Below, piece after piece: positions 11,981 through 21,944 of a stretch of 64,000 nt of DNA. The DNA is taken from contig CM017555.1 of NCBI GenBank assembly GCA_007844125.1, positions 24,107,221-24,171,220 of the forward strand. The letters run 5' to 3'. The translations under genes and the position numbers were made by a program. This stretch comes from Sinonovacula constricta (Eukaryota; Mollusca; Bivalvia; Cardiida; Solecurtidae). Numbering within the stretch: the first letter of the stretch is position 1; every line of letters starts with the position of its first letter. Below the pieces are notes generated by a model. That model was given only the letters and a program-made list of their open reading frames with translations. It was not told the DNA's origin and ran no database searches.

Positions 11981-12924
11981 TGTTGTTTTTTCCATTATAT
12001 TATGTTTTTGTTTTAAACCATTCTATAGTCTCATGATTATAAACTATACATACTTTTTCTGGTGCTTTATAGTTACTGAAAAGTATGAAATAAAAATCAA
12101 AGCTTTTCAAATAAGTCTTTGTTACTTGCACCCATATTGTGTTAACCTGTTTACCTTTCCAGTTTTTACATCAAATTTGATTCTTAGCATAAATTAATTT
12201 TCTTAAATGTAACAGCACACAGGTGAATGAGGCGTCTGGAATTTCTTGCTCTAAACCCTATCATGCTGTATACATATCAAGGTTAATATACTTGTTAATA
12301 AATAAAAACCAAGCATCCAATGGTGTAGATCTAGATTAGACAGTGCCCTGCAAACTGGCTGATGTGGATCTACATTATTTGCCTAAACATTATAAAATAC
12401 ATGATTATCGTAGTAAGAGATAGACATTGCAGCTTTTGGTAAAATGATCTGAATATGGTATCACTGATGTACAAGTTGGTATACGTTTGTGGCACTGAAA
12501 TTGAGAATCTGTCGAAGTGACAACACAGGTGTGCCATATCATTCAGTCTTACATAATGGTAGGTGAAAAGTCAAACAGTCCCTGTGGACCCAGGTGTGAA
12601 AGGTCACAAGTTTGAACCTTCAATCAGACATTCAGAAATAGTACACGTTGACAATGTTGTGTCACGTGGTAGCACCATCACATCACATCGCAGTTAAGGT
12701 GGTAATATACATGTTATATTAGGACCTGCGAAGTTTAATTTATAAGGCCATTGTTTAAACAGCACATCATTGTCTGGTATCTTAGGTTTCCGACAAAAAA
12801 ATAAAATTGGAATTTAAAAAAAATGTCTCTCTTCTCCTTTGACTTTCTTCGGCAAAAAATTCCCTGGTAACCTACAGATAAAAAAACAATGGCCTAAAGA
12901 TAATGTGTATATTTGAGGGATTAT
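11981..12924. other. No recognised gene
   Basis: AT-rich sequence without exon-like or clear repeat structure. Confidence 0.4.
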
Positions 12925-13147
12925 TCTGAGCTCATTACCATAAAGAATCTTAACTTTTTTTCTTACTTGAACTAAGAAATTTTTTTTTTTAATTTGGAAA
13001 AGTCTTAAGAAATTTCTTAGATTTAAATGTTTTATGAGTGAAATTTAAGTAAATTTCTTATATCTATGAAAAAATTTAATATTTAAGGTTGTTTTTTTTG
13101 CTTAAGTCAGAAAAAAATAACTAAGATTCCTTATGAATATGACTCCA
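12925..13147. mobile_element. Inverted-repeat element (MITE-like)
   Basis: The left end (ccataaagaatcttaacttt) and right end (taagattccttatgaatatg) are imperfect inverted repeats of about 40 bp around a short AT-rich core. Related words occur at 15885-15990. No target duplication was fixed. Confidence 0.5.
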
Positions 13148-13259
13148 TGGGTGCATGTTAAGATATCACAGTAAAGGCAGCAATATATTTGCCATCTAGA
13201 CTCCCTGGTGTAAGTCAGTTAAGACAAGTTGCTTAATGACCAGTTGAGCAAGTGTTTAA

Positions 13260-13725
13260 GGTGGAATCCAACTGTTTGAGCTTAAAAATTTCAATTAATA
13301 AAACCCTAACCCTGTTTGGGGGAAATGGAAAATAACTGCTGCCTACACTAAAGCTTTAGTTGAAATAAACTATTCTGAACATGACCTAAATTGTTGCAAA
13401 TACAAATCCAGAAAAAAACTCTCTCAAAATGTTTGTTTTTTTTAATCTGTAAATAAGCAAGATAGGGATTTTTGCTAACAATATAGAACAGTGTCAGAAT
13501 GAGTAACAAAGAAAATCCTATACCATGGTCGCAAAAGCAGTCACACGGATTTCTGGGTGTAAAAACAGCTAACTGTGCTGCATGGCTCGGATAGGAAATA
13601 CATGACAAGGGGGTTGCTATACTGAGCTTTACACATAGATGTAGGATATAGATCCTTTCAGATAACAAAATTTATATATTTGTTCCAGAAAATTTTTTTT
13701 TTGTCCAAACTGTTGGAAATCACCA
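13260..13725. mobile_element. TTAA-flanked MITE family T, complete copy
   Basis: The ends are 'gtggaatccaactgtttg' and 'caaactgttggaaatcacca', flanked by TTAA at 13256-13259 and 13726-13729. The interior holds, in minus orientation, the segment 'tttcctatccgagcc...gctgttttta' that also forms the arms of the hairpin at 38.45 kb. The 106-codon minus open frame across it is not a gene. Confidence 0.7.
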
Positions 13726-14384
13726 TTAATATATAATGTAATGTTACTGGATGTGGCATCTATCATGTTATGCATGGTATCAGAATGGATTCTATTTTCA
13801 CAGTGACGGCAGCACTATCTGTTTATAAATCTGATTTATTATTATGGTATATATAATTTACATTGTTTCTAAGGATTTTTATCAGCTCTGCCAGACCCAG
13901 TATACAACATGAGAATCTTGTAAGTGTCTTATCAAGTGTCAGCTCTTTTTATCACTCTTTTGTGAAAGACCAAATTGTACATTTTAAGCCATGAAATCAT
14001 AAAGTAGAGAAAAACAATAGTGAATTTCTATGAACAGTAATTTTTAAATTTTATATATCTTATTACTAATAAATACTACTTTGGCAATCGTTCTTGTATA
14101 GAACGTGTAGGAATGACCCTACTTTAGCATCCCCAGAATACCACCTAAAATTTATTACATCAGTTGTGAGTTTTACCTCAAAGTAACCCAGTTAGTATCA
14201 TGCTAGTATAATGCAGAATTTAGACATATATCTTAAAATACATTGAAGAGAGTACATATCTTGAACAATTTCTTACTTAGGAAAGGTTAGTATGGGGCTA
14301 AATCAGTAAGTTGTTTGTTTTGTTACAATGCAAGGACACATTTATGGTAATATTTATGACATCCAGCTTATTACTGGTAGATTA
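13726..14384. other. No recognised gene
   Basis: AT-rich DNA between a MITE and a SINE copy. Nothing further was recognised. Confidence 0.4.
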
Positions 14385-14525
14385 TGTCTGGGTAGAACCA
14401 CCAGCACACCGCAGGTTAGCTATAAAACCTCCCCACATGAAAGGTCTCATCAGACCAGGACTAGAACCCATGCGATGAAGGGTTGAAGAGGTACAAGTCA
14501 GCGAATCTAATTGCAGGGCCAAGGG
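14385..14525 (-). mobile_element. SINE family A copy
   Basis: Plus-strand gtctgggtagaaccaccagc (body) is followed by ggactagaacccatgcgatg (complement of a B-box-bearing head). It has the same order and orientation as the copy at 11785. Confidence 0.62.
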
Positions 14526-15291
14526 TGCTTTATCTGTTATATCAGATTTGAAAACTTATCCATCTAAATTAAAAAACAGAAGGCAGGGATTCAAAACACT
14601 GGTGAAAATGATACCTTAATAAAGCATTGGCAGTGTACACTTTTCTAGATATATAACATACTGGGTTGAGATCTATGTTTGCAAATTTATCAGTGCGCTT
14701 AACAATTAATGTATTGCTGGGTAGTTACAAGTTTTTTTGGCAGCAGAGCACAGAACTTGGGTGGTCAAAAGCTGTGACCAAGTCATTTTAACCTGTTAAG
14801 TAAAAAGTACCAATAATGTCTGGTTTGGAGGAGAAATAAAGGAGTAAGTGCAAGATATTCATTGGCAAAACTCTTATAGAGTGCATTTTTATTATTGGAA
14901 CAATAGTAGAGCAGGCAACAACAGTAAGGCGCAGCTGTTCTGTGAGACCTTTTTTAGAGAAAAGAACCAAGTATTCCTCTCTTAACAGTGAAGCTTCCAG
15001 CAATAAACTGTAGCTTTGCTGCTTGCAATTATAAAATGGTATCATGCATTAATAAGGATTCGCAACTGTGTGGCAAGGTCTTGTTTAACAAAAGAAACTG
15101 AGAATGCTGATGTTAATAATGCAGCTTGCATGAATCAAAAGTGTAAGAGTGTTCAGTTTCTAGTATAGTCATCTTCTTGTTTAATGCTCTCTGTTGCATC
15201 TTGGATGTTTCATAGCTAAACTCCTTCTTGTCACTAGTCAGGACAGCAGTAGCATGTCAGTAAATGATCATAATTATTATTTCTCATTTAA
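14526..15291. other. No recognised gene
   Basis: The minus-strand open frame at 14788-15045 has no exon borders. No repeat family was assigned. Confidence 0.4.
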
Positions 15292-15802
15292 AGGTGGTAT
15301 CCTACAGTTTGGACCAATTGTTTTGTCTCAAATAACAAATTAGTCACTGTAACACAAAAAAAGGTCCTGCAAAATGTTGTTACTTGAAGCCCTAGATCAG
15401 TGTGATCAGTAAAACAAAAATCCCTAATTTTTTTATGCAAACAGGTATTTCCTATCTAAGCCACACTACAGAGATAGCTATTTTTAAACAAAGAAAACCA
15501 TGTGACAACTTACATTTAAGATTACATTATATCGTCATCCAGGTAGTCTGGTCTGATGTCAGTATCTTTTTTTAGCATTTTATGCAGAGATCACTATTGT
15601 GCTAATTTATAAATTTGGAATAAATGAACTCTTAGGGTGTTTTTATCATGATTTTTACTGTCTTACAAAATAGGAAGTGTTCACAACAGTCTTTGCTTAT
15701 ATTTAAGAATGACTTTATGTTCAAATTATAACCAAATTCCCAAAAGCAGTGGTAAGATATAGTTACATGTATTTGATATAGGTAAACTGTTGGATACCAC
15801 CT
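15292..15802. mobile_element. TTAA-flanked MITE family T, best-preserved ends
   Basis: The ends are 'aggtggtatcctacagtttg' and 'taaactgttggataccacct', a clear terminal inverted repeat of about 20 bp flanked by TTAA (15288-15291 and 15803-15806). It is 511 bp with no coding frame. It serves as the reference copy for the family. Confidence 0.8.
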
Positions 15803-16109
15803 TTAAAATAAAGAATTTCTCAAAATGTGGCATTCCTTTCCATAAAATGACATCTCCTATATAGGGTAGTTTCATGAATGAAACAAAAAGATTTCTTATA
15901 TATTAAGAGATTGTTAACAAATTTAGGGAAAAAAATCTAAGTTTGGTTGAGAAAATAACTAAGATTAAATAAGATCTTTTTGAACTAATACTCCTGTAAA
16001 CAAGATGAAAAAAGTATTTTTAATTTTTTATTGGTTATCAGCAATAACATTGACTTTGTCCAATAATAAAAACAGAAGAAAAAAAAGAGAATGTGAATGT
16101 GTTAAAAAA
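15803..16109. other. AT-rich, with degenerate inverted-repeat sequence
   Basis: The part at 15885-15990 shares words (agatttcttatatattaaga, gaaaataactaagattaaat) with the MITE-like element at 12.9 kb and may be a decayed relative. Confidence 0.35.
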
Positions 16110-16420
16110 GAAGAAAACATATTCATGCAGACAAACATTCTGACCAAGTTTTGTGAAGATTGGGCTATACATGTGGTCTTTAGTGTATTCACAAGCTTTT
16201 TCTAAAATTTGACCTAGTGACCTACTTATTGACCCCACGTGACCCAGTTATCAACTCATCCAAGATTTCATGCAGACCAAGTTTGATGAAGATTGGATAA
16301 AAACTGTGGCCTCTAGCATGTTCACAAGCTAAAATGTTGACGACTGACAACAGACGACGGACAAAGTGGTATCACAAAAGCTCCCCTTGAGCACGTTGTG
16401 CACAGGTGAGCTAAAAATGA
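16110..16420 (+). mobile_element. Dispersed repeat with two internal units and 'aggtgagctaaaa' end
   Basis: Two diverged units of about 120 bp share 'accaagttt.gtgaagattgg', 'ctgtggtc/cctctag' and 'ttcacaagct', with 'gacctagtgacc' and 'cacgtgacccag' between them. It ends agctccccttgagcacgttg...caggtgagctaaaa. From memory, this is a very frequent repeat in bivalve genomes. It encodes no protein. Its class is not settled by what I can see. Confidence 0.6.
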
Positions 16421-17336
16421 GACAAATAACAAATATAATATTAAAGCAAAAAACAACAACCTGAGAACTGAGCAAAGGTTTTTTTTAACCAAATGTAGCA
16501 AGCTACGGGTTAAGGTTCTAAAAGCTTTTCTCTTAACAATGTAGATTGATAAATATATCTAGATAGATATCTGACAATAACTTTGTTTTGACTTCTTAGT
16601 AAGCTTATAAAACATAAAGCTGGAGTCATGAGTATGACAGTCTTCTCAACGATTCTGTTGACTGAGTTTCAAATATTAATCAAATTTGAACAATCAGGTG
16701 TTTAAAACTTGTCTCCAATTCCATCGTCAGAACCAACATTCAATCAAACCACTTTGTTTTTCTGGTCAATGTTCGTTTTCAAAAATATTCAGTTGTCCAA
16801 TGAAAATGTGCATGACATCGAGGCTACTCTTCAACTGAAGGAAAACATTTATTTGTCAATGTCAAGATGGCCGACTAACCGGCGACGCCTTTTGTTTACA
16901 CACTGTTATCATGTCATTGGCTTTATTTCAATGTCGTTTTAGAGAAGAAGCTGATTAAATGCTTCATGCATATATTCATGACAAGGAAATTTTTCTGGGG
17001 AAGTATATGTATGAATTAATAACAGAATATTTAACCTTTAGCCTTGCAAGGTTTTTAGACATAATAAAATCTTTTTCCCACTCTATCAAGAAATGTTTGA
17101 ATATTTGCTTTGGTGTAAGAATATTTTGCAAGTGTCATTCATAAAACCTGTTATTTAAATATCCTATCTGACTTATTTTTAAATTTAAGGAAATTTTTTA
17201 CTAAAAGTGAGAAAATGAAGATTCTTTACATTTATTAAGGTTTTTACAATTACCATCACAACATCACATTGTTCAGTAGATATACAACAGCAATAATTAT
17301 AAAGGAAAGCAACAATAAATTGTAATAAGAACATAC
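16421..17336. other. Intron DNA downstream of gene 1 exon 2 (minus strand)
   Basis: AT-rich. The open frames at 16709-16942 and 16959-17144 have no splice borders. 17256-17336 is an in-frame readthrough of the exon, to a stop. Confidence 0.4.
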
Positions 17337-17948
17337 CTTCTCAGCTAGGATACTAATTGGTCGTCGTGGTTGGTCTTTTTTCTTTCGACAGCAACAGATA
17401 ATGACGATAATTATCAGCAACAACACCACGCCACCAGCAGCAGCAGCAACAGGAATAATTATATCCATTATATCCATAGTCTTGTCATCGTTTTTTTTTT
17501 CCACACAATAAACTGTGTGGTTTTGAATACCATCATTCCCAACTAATGTTTCATTTTTTTCAAAACCAACCGGGCAATTGTCAACACATGTGTTGTTATA
17601 TCTCAATCTACAACTGTTGCAGTTTTTAAGGCCTGCTCCCCTGCAACCAATACAGCCTGGATGGCAGCAATAGGCTTTTGAATCTGTTTCATAATACAAG
17701 TCCGAAGAACAATTTTGGACACAGACTTCAATGTCCACCAGGACTGGCTCTGTTGTCAAGTTAGTGTCGTTGTTGTTCGTTGGGGTTGTTGTTTGGACTG
17801 TTCTCTGACATCTTGTTGTGTCTCTTTTTGGCTCAAAATGTTCTGGACATTTATTTTTGTCGGTGGTGAAGTTGTAGTTACAGGAGGACTGCTGCACACA
17901 TGGTTTACAGCAGACGGCAGAACTGTTAGTCCGGCATGTCTCAAAGTC
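17337..17948 (-). CDS. Gene 1, second coding exon: cysteine-rich ectodomain with one furin-like repeat, transmembrane helix and basic juxtamembrane tail
   Basis: The exon adds 204 codons (residues 30-233 if joined to the signal exon). It opens at an acceptor (TTTTTAG then GAC) and ends at GAG AAG followed by GTATGT, phase 0 at both ends. Residues 34-76 form an N-terminal cysteine cluster, and 79-97 are a Thr/Asn-rich linker. Residues 105-177 resemble a furin-like repeat, with GCIGCRGAG, NCNSC and CVDNCP as in growth-factor-receptor cysteine-rich domains. Eight or more N-glycosylation sequons are present. A membrane helix spans about 192-216 and ends CCC, followed by RKKK and QPRRP. The layout suits a small orphan receptor or the N-terminal part of a receptor kinase. 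No kinase exon was found. If the intron is retained, the frame continues 26 residues, including a second hydrophobic run, to a stop at 17256. Coding status is well supported; family naming is tentative. Confidence 0.85.
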
Positions 17949-17999
17949 CTAAAAAGATAACAAAAACAACAAATTAGGTTATTTTTGCATGTTTTGGTT

Positions 18000-18110
18000 G
18001 GACTTGAAAAATTTCTTTATTCAGTTTTACAGAAATGTCAACATGAAGCAGCTATAAAGCTAAACACCTGACAAGATCTCACACCCAGTCACATTTTTTA
18101 CAGCCGATGT
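18000..18110 (+). mobile_element. Dispersed repeat family D, partial copy
   Basis: The string gtcaacatgaagcagctata and the later 'cacacccagtcacatt' correspond to 412-660 and 26845-26965. Confidence 0.4.
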
Positions 18111-18174
18111 ACCATTTTGTTTGTTTGGTTAATTGCCATACAGCTTGTGTTTTTTTGATAAAATGGCGGGCAAA

Positions 18175-18345
18175 TTACCGTCAGAGTCTTGTAACTCTTC
18201 AGCTCCTCACAATGTGGGTTCAAGTCCTGGTTCATGGCAGCAACTTTCATGTGAGGAGGTCTTTCCCAGGTACACTGGTGGTTTTACCAGATATATGTCT
18301 GGGATCTTCCGAAACCAATAATTACCTGGACATCACCAATATGAG
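18175..18345 (+). mobile_element. SINE family A copy, sense orientation
   Basis: The head reads gtaactcttcagctcctcac with the B box GGGTTCAAGTCCTGG (about 18216-18230). The body reads ggtacactggtggttttacc, then 'gtctgggatcttccg'. This copy shows the head-to-body order directly on the plus strand. The 101-codon open frame here is not a gene. Confidence 0.65.
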
Positions 18346-18714
18346 CATAACTGTCTCAGTAATGTTAAAAAAAAATAATAAAGTATTAGCAATTTTCTTT
18401 TCTACATTATAAAGTTGAATAAAAATTAACAGCAGTTATGAACAAAGGACTCTGAAGACACATCTTCATATATTTTATGCTTCAATTATTATTCAATTAA
18501 TATCAATTATCAAGCCAATTATGACCAAAGTACCCTTTTTCTAAAACTGCATTAATATTACTACATGACACGATGAAATAATAATTGCATACATTTTATA
18601 CTTAATATATTATTGAATTAATATTAGTTGCAGTTGGGGAGGTTTTATTTGTGTTTCTAAAACATATTTTATTAAAATTCAAAGTATAAAAAATTATCTG
18701 TATATATTATACTC
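18346..18714. other. No recognised feature
   Basis: AT-rich DNA in intron 1 of gene 1. Nothing further seen. Confidence 0.4.
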
Positions 18715-18895
18715 CTTGCTGCAAATATTAATGTACACTGCTTATTGTGAAGGACTTCTAGCTGATCTGCAGTGTGTCGCTGCTTCTACCCAGGTGTCCT
18801 TCTGCAGTCTTCCTCTACAAAAATGGCTGGGTGTCGCTATACATGTAATAATTATAATTGGTCACTGCAATATATTTCAAGAAGAAAAACAAAAC
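18715..18895 (+). mobile_element. SINE family A, body and tail
   Basis: The string cttctagctgatctgcagtg...'ctacccaggtgtccttctgcagtcttcctc' is followed by ttggtcactgcaatatattt and an A-rich tail. The same tail is seen at 26630-26670. Confidence 0.58.
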
Positions 18896-19124
18896 ATAAC
18901 TAGGCTGTACCTGTATATGGAGCAACAACGTCTGTTCACATGCATGGTAGTTATGCATAAGTACTTATAAAATGACAATTTAATCATTAGGTTTATCTTA
19001 TCAGAACTGATAAAACGGTGAGGACATGTACAATGGGTAACCAATTTTATTGATACATTTCCCTTTCAAGATTTGAGAGATCCACAACTAACTTTTTTAT
19101 GAATTAGAAAAGTCAAGGCCTGGG

Positions 19125-19325
19125 TTGGAACCAATTGGTTTATATGTTGAATTTATTGTCCCAGCAAGAGTATTTCAGTAATTTAGAGATAGATATGCTG
19201 CCCTCACTGTGTATAGCATGCTCTAAACATCTGGAATGATACCACAATCAGTCACATTATCTTTACACCAGGCTAAACTACACTATATGACCTTGAGCAT
19301 TTGCAAGGGAGCAATATCACTCAAA
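19125..19325 (+). mobile_element. Dispersed repeat family D copy
   Basis: The string atgctgccctcactgtgtat and 'ggaatgataccacaatcagtcacatt' align with 530-600. Confidence 0.5.
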
Positions 19326-19479
19326 CAAATCATGAAATAAATTGCCCTAATTGTTCATTCTTTATAAATATAAAAATAGGCACTATTGGGAGTTCTGCTA
19401 AAAAAAGACCATTACATCAGTACAGATTACCTAAATGAAGATATAACAATCTCAAAATTATTTTGACAGTGGCCAGATG

Positions 19480-19679
19480 GTTGTCTTAGTTTAAAAATAA
19501 CTGAGCAGCGTGTCTCAGACAGTAAATATATGTTTGAGATGGCAAGTGGACTGTTATGTTACACTTTTCACATAGATGTAGAACATCGATAAAGAGCATT
19601 AAGGGGATCTTTGCATGCAAGAGTGATTTATTTGGTGATTTGATAGTAAAAAAATGGTCCAAAATATCAGATACCACCT
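19480..19679 (-). mobile_element. MITE family T, one end only
   Basis: The right end 'ggtccaaaatatcagataccacct' is followed by TTAA (19680-19683). The interior 'gtttaaaaataactgagcag' matches the family's internal segment. The opposite end was not found. Confidence 0.5.
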
Positions 19680-19683
19680 TTAA

Positions 19684-21054
19684 GTTGTGAGATAATTAAG
19701 TCATGACTTATGGAAAATAAAGCAGCAATATCATCTCTTAAATTTGTGTCTGTTTTTTCATATGAAGCCAAAAGTAACTTAAAACAGGCATTGTTTGACA
19801 TCCTAGGAATAAATGTAACATGTTTAATTATTTTTGTAGGACTTCAAAATTGAAAAATTCGACAGTCAAACCAAGAAGGGTTTAATAATAAATAATAAGA
19901 CTTTACAATGGTCTTAAGACAAATTCTCAAGCTGTGTTTCTGAAAATATTTTTGATGAAACCTTTCTTAAAACTTTCATCCAATATTGTACAATCTGGCA
20001 GAACCCAATAACTGTATAAGTATGTTAACCAAGGCATTGGTAGCATTAGTATTGTTTATTGAAATGTATGTTCAATAATGTCTCTTAATGTTAAAATGTA
20101 AACAAAACTTCAATGAAAATTGAACAGTTAAACCCAACAGGGTCAAGTTACTAAACAACTCCTATCAAATTATTTAAATTTTAAACTTCCTGGTCTTAAC
20201 AAGACCACAGGTACTGTCGAGATAGAAGTCTGCTTGTTTATGTCTTCTTTTACAAATATTTACCCAAAAATCAGCAAGGTACAACAGTACAACAGGGTTT
20301 GCCAACAATGTGCTTAATTTCAGACTTAAGTGTATTGGCTCTCAATAGAGCAGGGGTCTTCTTTGAGACTATGTTAAAGATTTATATCAAGGTGCTTTGA
20401 TTTTAAACTCTGGATTCAGTCAAAACGGGTGATTCCCGATCAGACAGTTCTCACTGGTAGCTAGCTGACAAGGGTCTACATCATCTGAATAAGCTTTATT
20501 GATCCATGTTTAGCTGGCACTGCATGAAAGTCCTGTCTATAATTTCTTGTTTTACTTCTCTCATCTAGGTATATTATAAATAAAAAAAAGCGTAACTGAA
20601 ACTCACTTTAATAAATATTCTGAAAGTAAAGAACTTTTAAGCTTAAGCAAAATCTTTAACTGAGAAATGTTTCTGCAACTGGGATTTGTAACTTGCCATC
20701 TTAGTTGTTCATTATTTCTTTTTGTCATGCAAACCCTCATGAGAATAGTGCAAGCATTTACTTTGTAATCATTTTGCATAAACCATAAATATGGCCTTCG
20801 AACCACCAGTATTAACAATAATAAACCTACAGACAGCTTTGGTGGAATGGATTTTTCAGTTTTTAAAGCATTCATTGCTTAACACAGTTTTCATATTTTA
20901 ACTCACTATAGCATTCTTCTTCTTAGAATTATTAAATAAATATTAGCTAATAGTCAGTTGTAAAAGTTCATTTAGAGCTTATGTTATTTGTTGCAAAATC
21001 TTGCAGACTCAAAATAAATTTTTATCATATTTTATCTTTGCAATTAAAACTTAA
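19684..21054. other. No recognised gene
   Basis: AT-rich intron DNA of gene 1. The open frame at 20603-20875 has no exon borders. 20700-20780 shares words with the diverged repeats at 21055-21215. Confidence 0.4.
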
Positions 21055-21215
21055 CCTAAACTCAAGAGAATAATGAAAGCATTTACTTCTAAATAGTTTC
21101 TGCATAAAAGCATAAGGTGAATAATGAAAGCATTTCATTCCTAATAATTTTGCATTGAACCCTAAGGGAAATAATGCATGCATGTTATTCCTAATCATTT
21201 TTGCTTAAAACAGAG
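21055..21215. repeat. Three diverged tandem units of about 54 bp
   Basis: Three blocks share 'aataatgaaagcatt' or 'aataatgcatgcat', then 'ttcctaat.atttttgc' and 'aaa.c/cataag'. They are old and degenerate. Confidence 0.5.
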
Positions 21216-21895
21216 TAAACTGCAAGTCATTCGACCATATTTAGACCTATACATGTAATCCGGATTTATCTTGCCCTATATTATACTTCCACTCTAATAC
21301 TTACACAACAAAACAAGTTCACCATCTATCACACATCATGTAATCTAAGAATACTGGGTCAAATCATGTCACTAAAAACTAAATTTATACAAACACACAC
21401 TTCTCACAATGGTAATACTTGCCTATGCTACAGCAATCTTTCATCTCTAAAAGCATATGATCATTTTAATGATCATACTTGTGTTCTTCATATGTAAAAG
21501 GCTTTGGAACTTGAAATGTGGCCTTATCCTGCTTCACATTGGGTTGGAGAAGGATAGAGAGGGGAATGTTGAAGAGGACAGTGCTGGACACAGTCTAAGG
21601 CTGCAGTGATACCAGGGAAAGGATGACCAATGGCAGTACTGTAAACCTGTGTGCATCAAGTGTGACTTAATTGTTTTATGACTTCTCACCCAATGACATC
21701 TTGGTCTATAATAAACAAATTAAGAGGTTTCCTGTTCATCTAGCTATGATCACACAGCATGGTGCTATCTCTGGAGGGACACTTAAGAAGTCATTTTCAA
21801 TGACTTTCAGATAAAACACTAGGATGATTTGAACTTTTTATCTATATCCAAGATAAAATCAAATATAAAATCAGTCTCATTCAACCACATTTGAC
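21216..21895. other. No recognised feature
   Basis: AT-rich spacer before the large minisatellite. Confidence 0.4.
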
Positions 21896-21944
21896 TGAGA
21901 TTTAGCTTTTTTTTGTTCACCCTGGCAGAGGTTACTGCATTCTG

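Noticed and set aside
13348..13668. 106-codon minus-strand frame
   Set aside because: It lies wholly inside a TTAA-flanked MITE copy whose relatives do not keep the frame open.
18107..18412. 101-codon plus-strand frame
   Set aside because: It covers a SINE family A copy.
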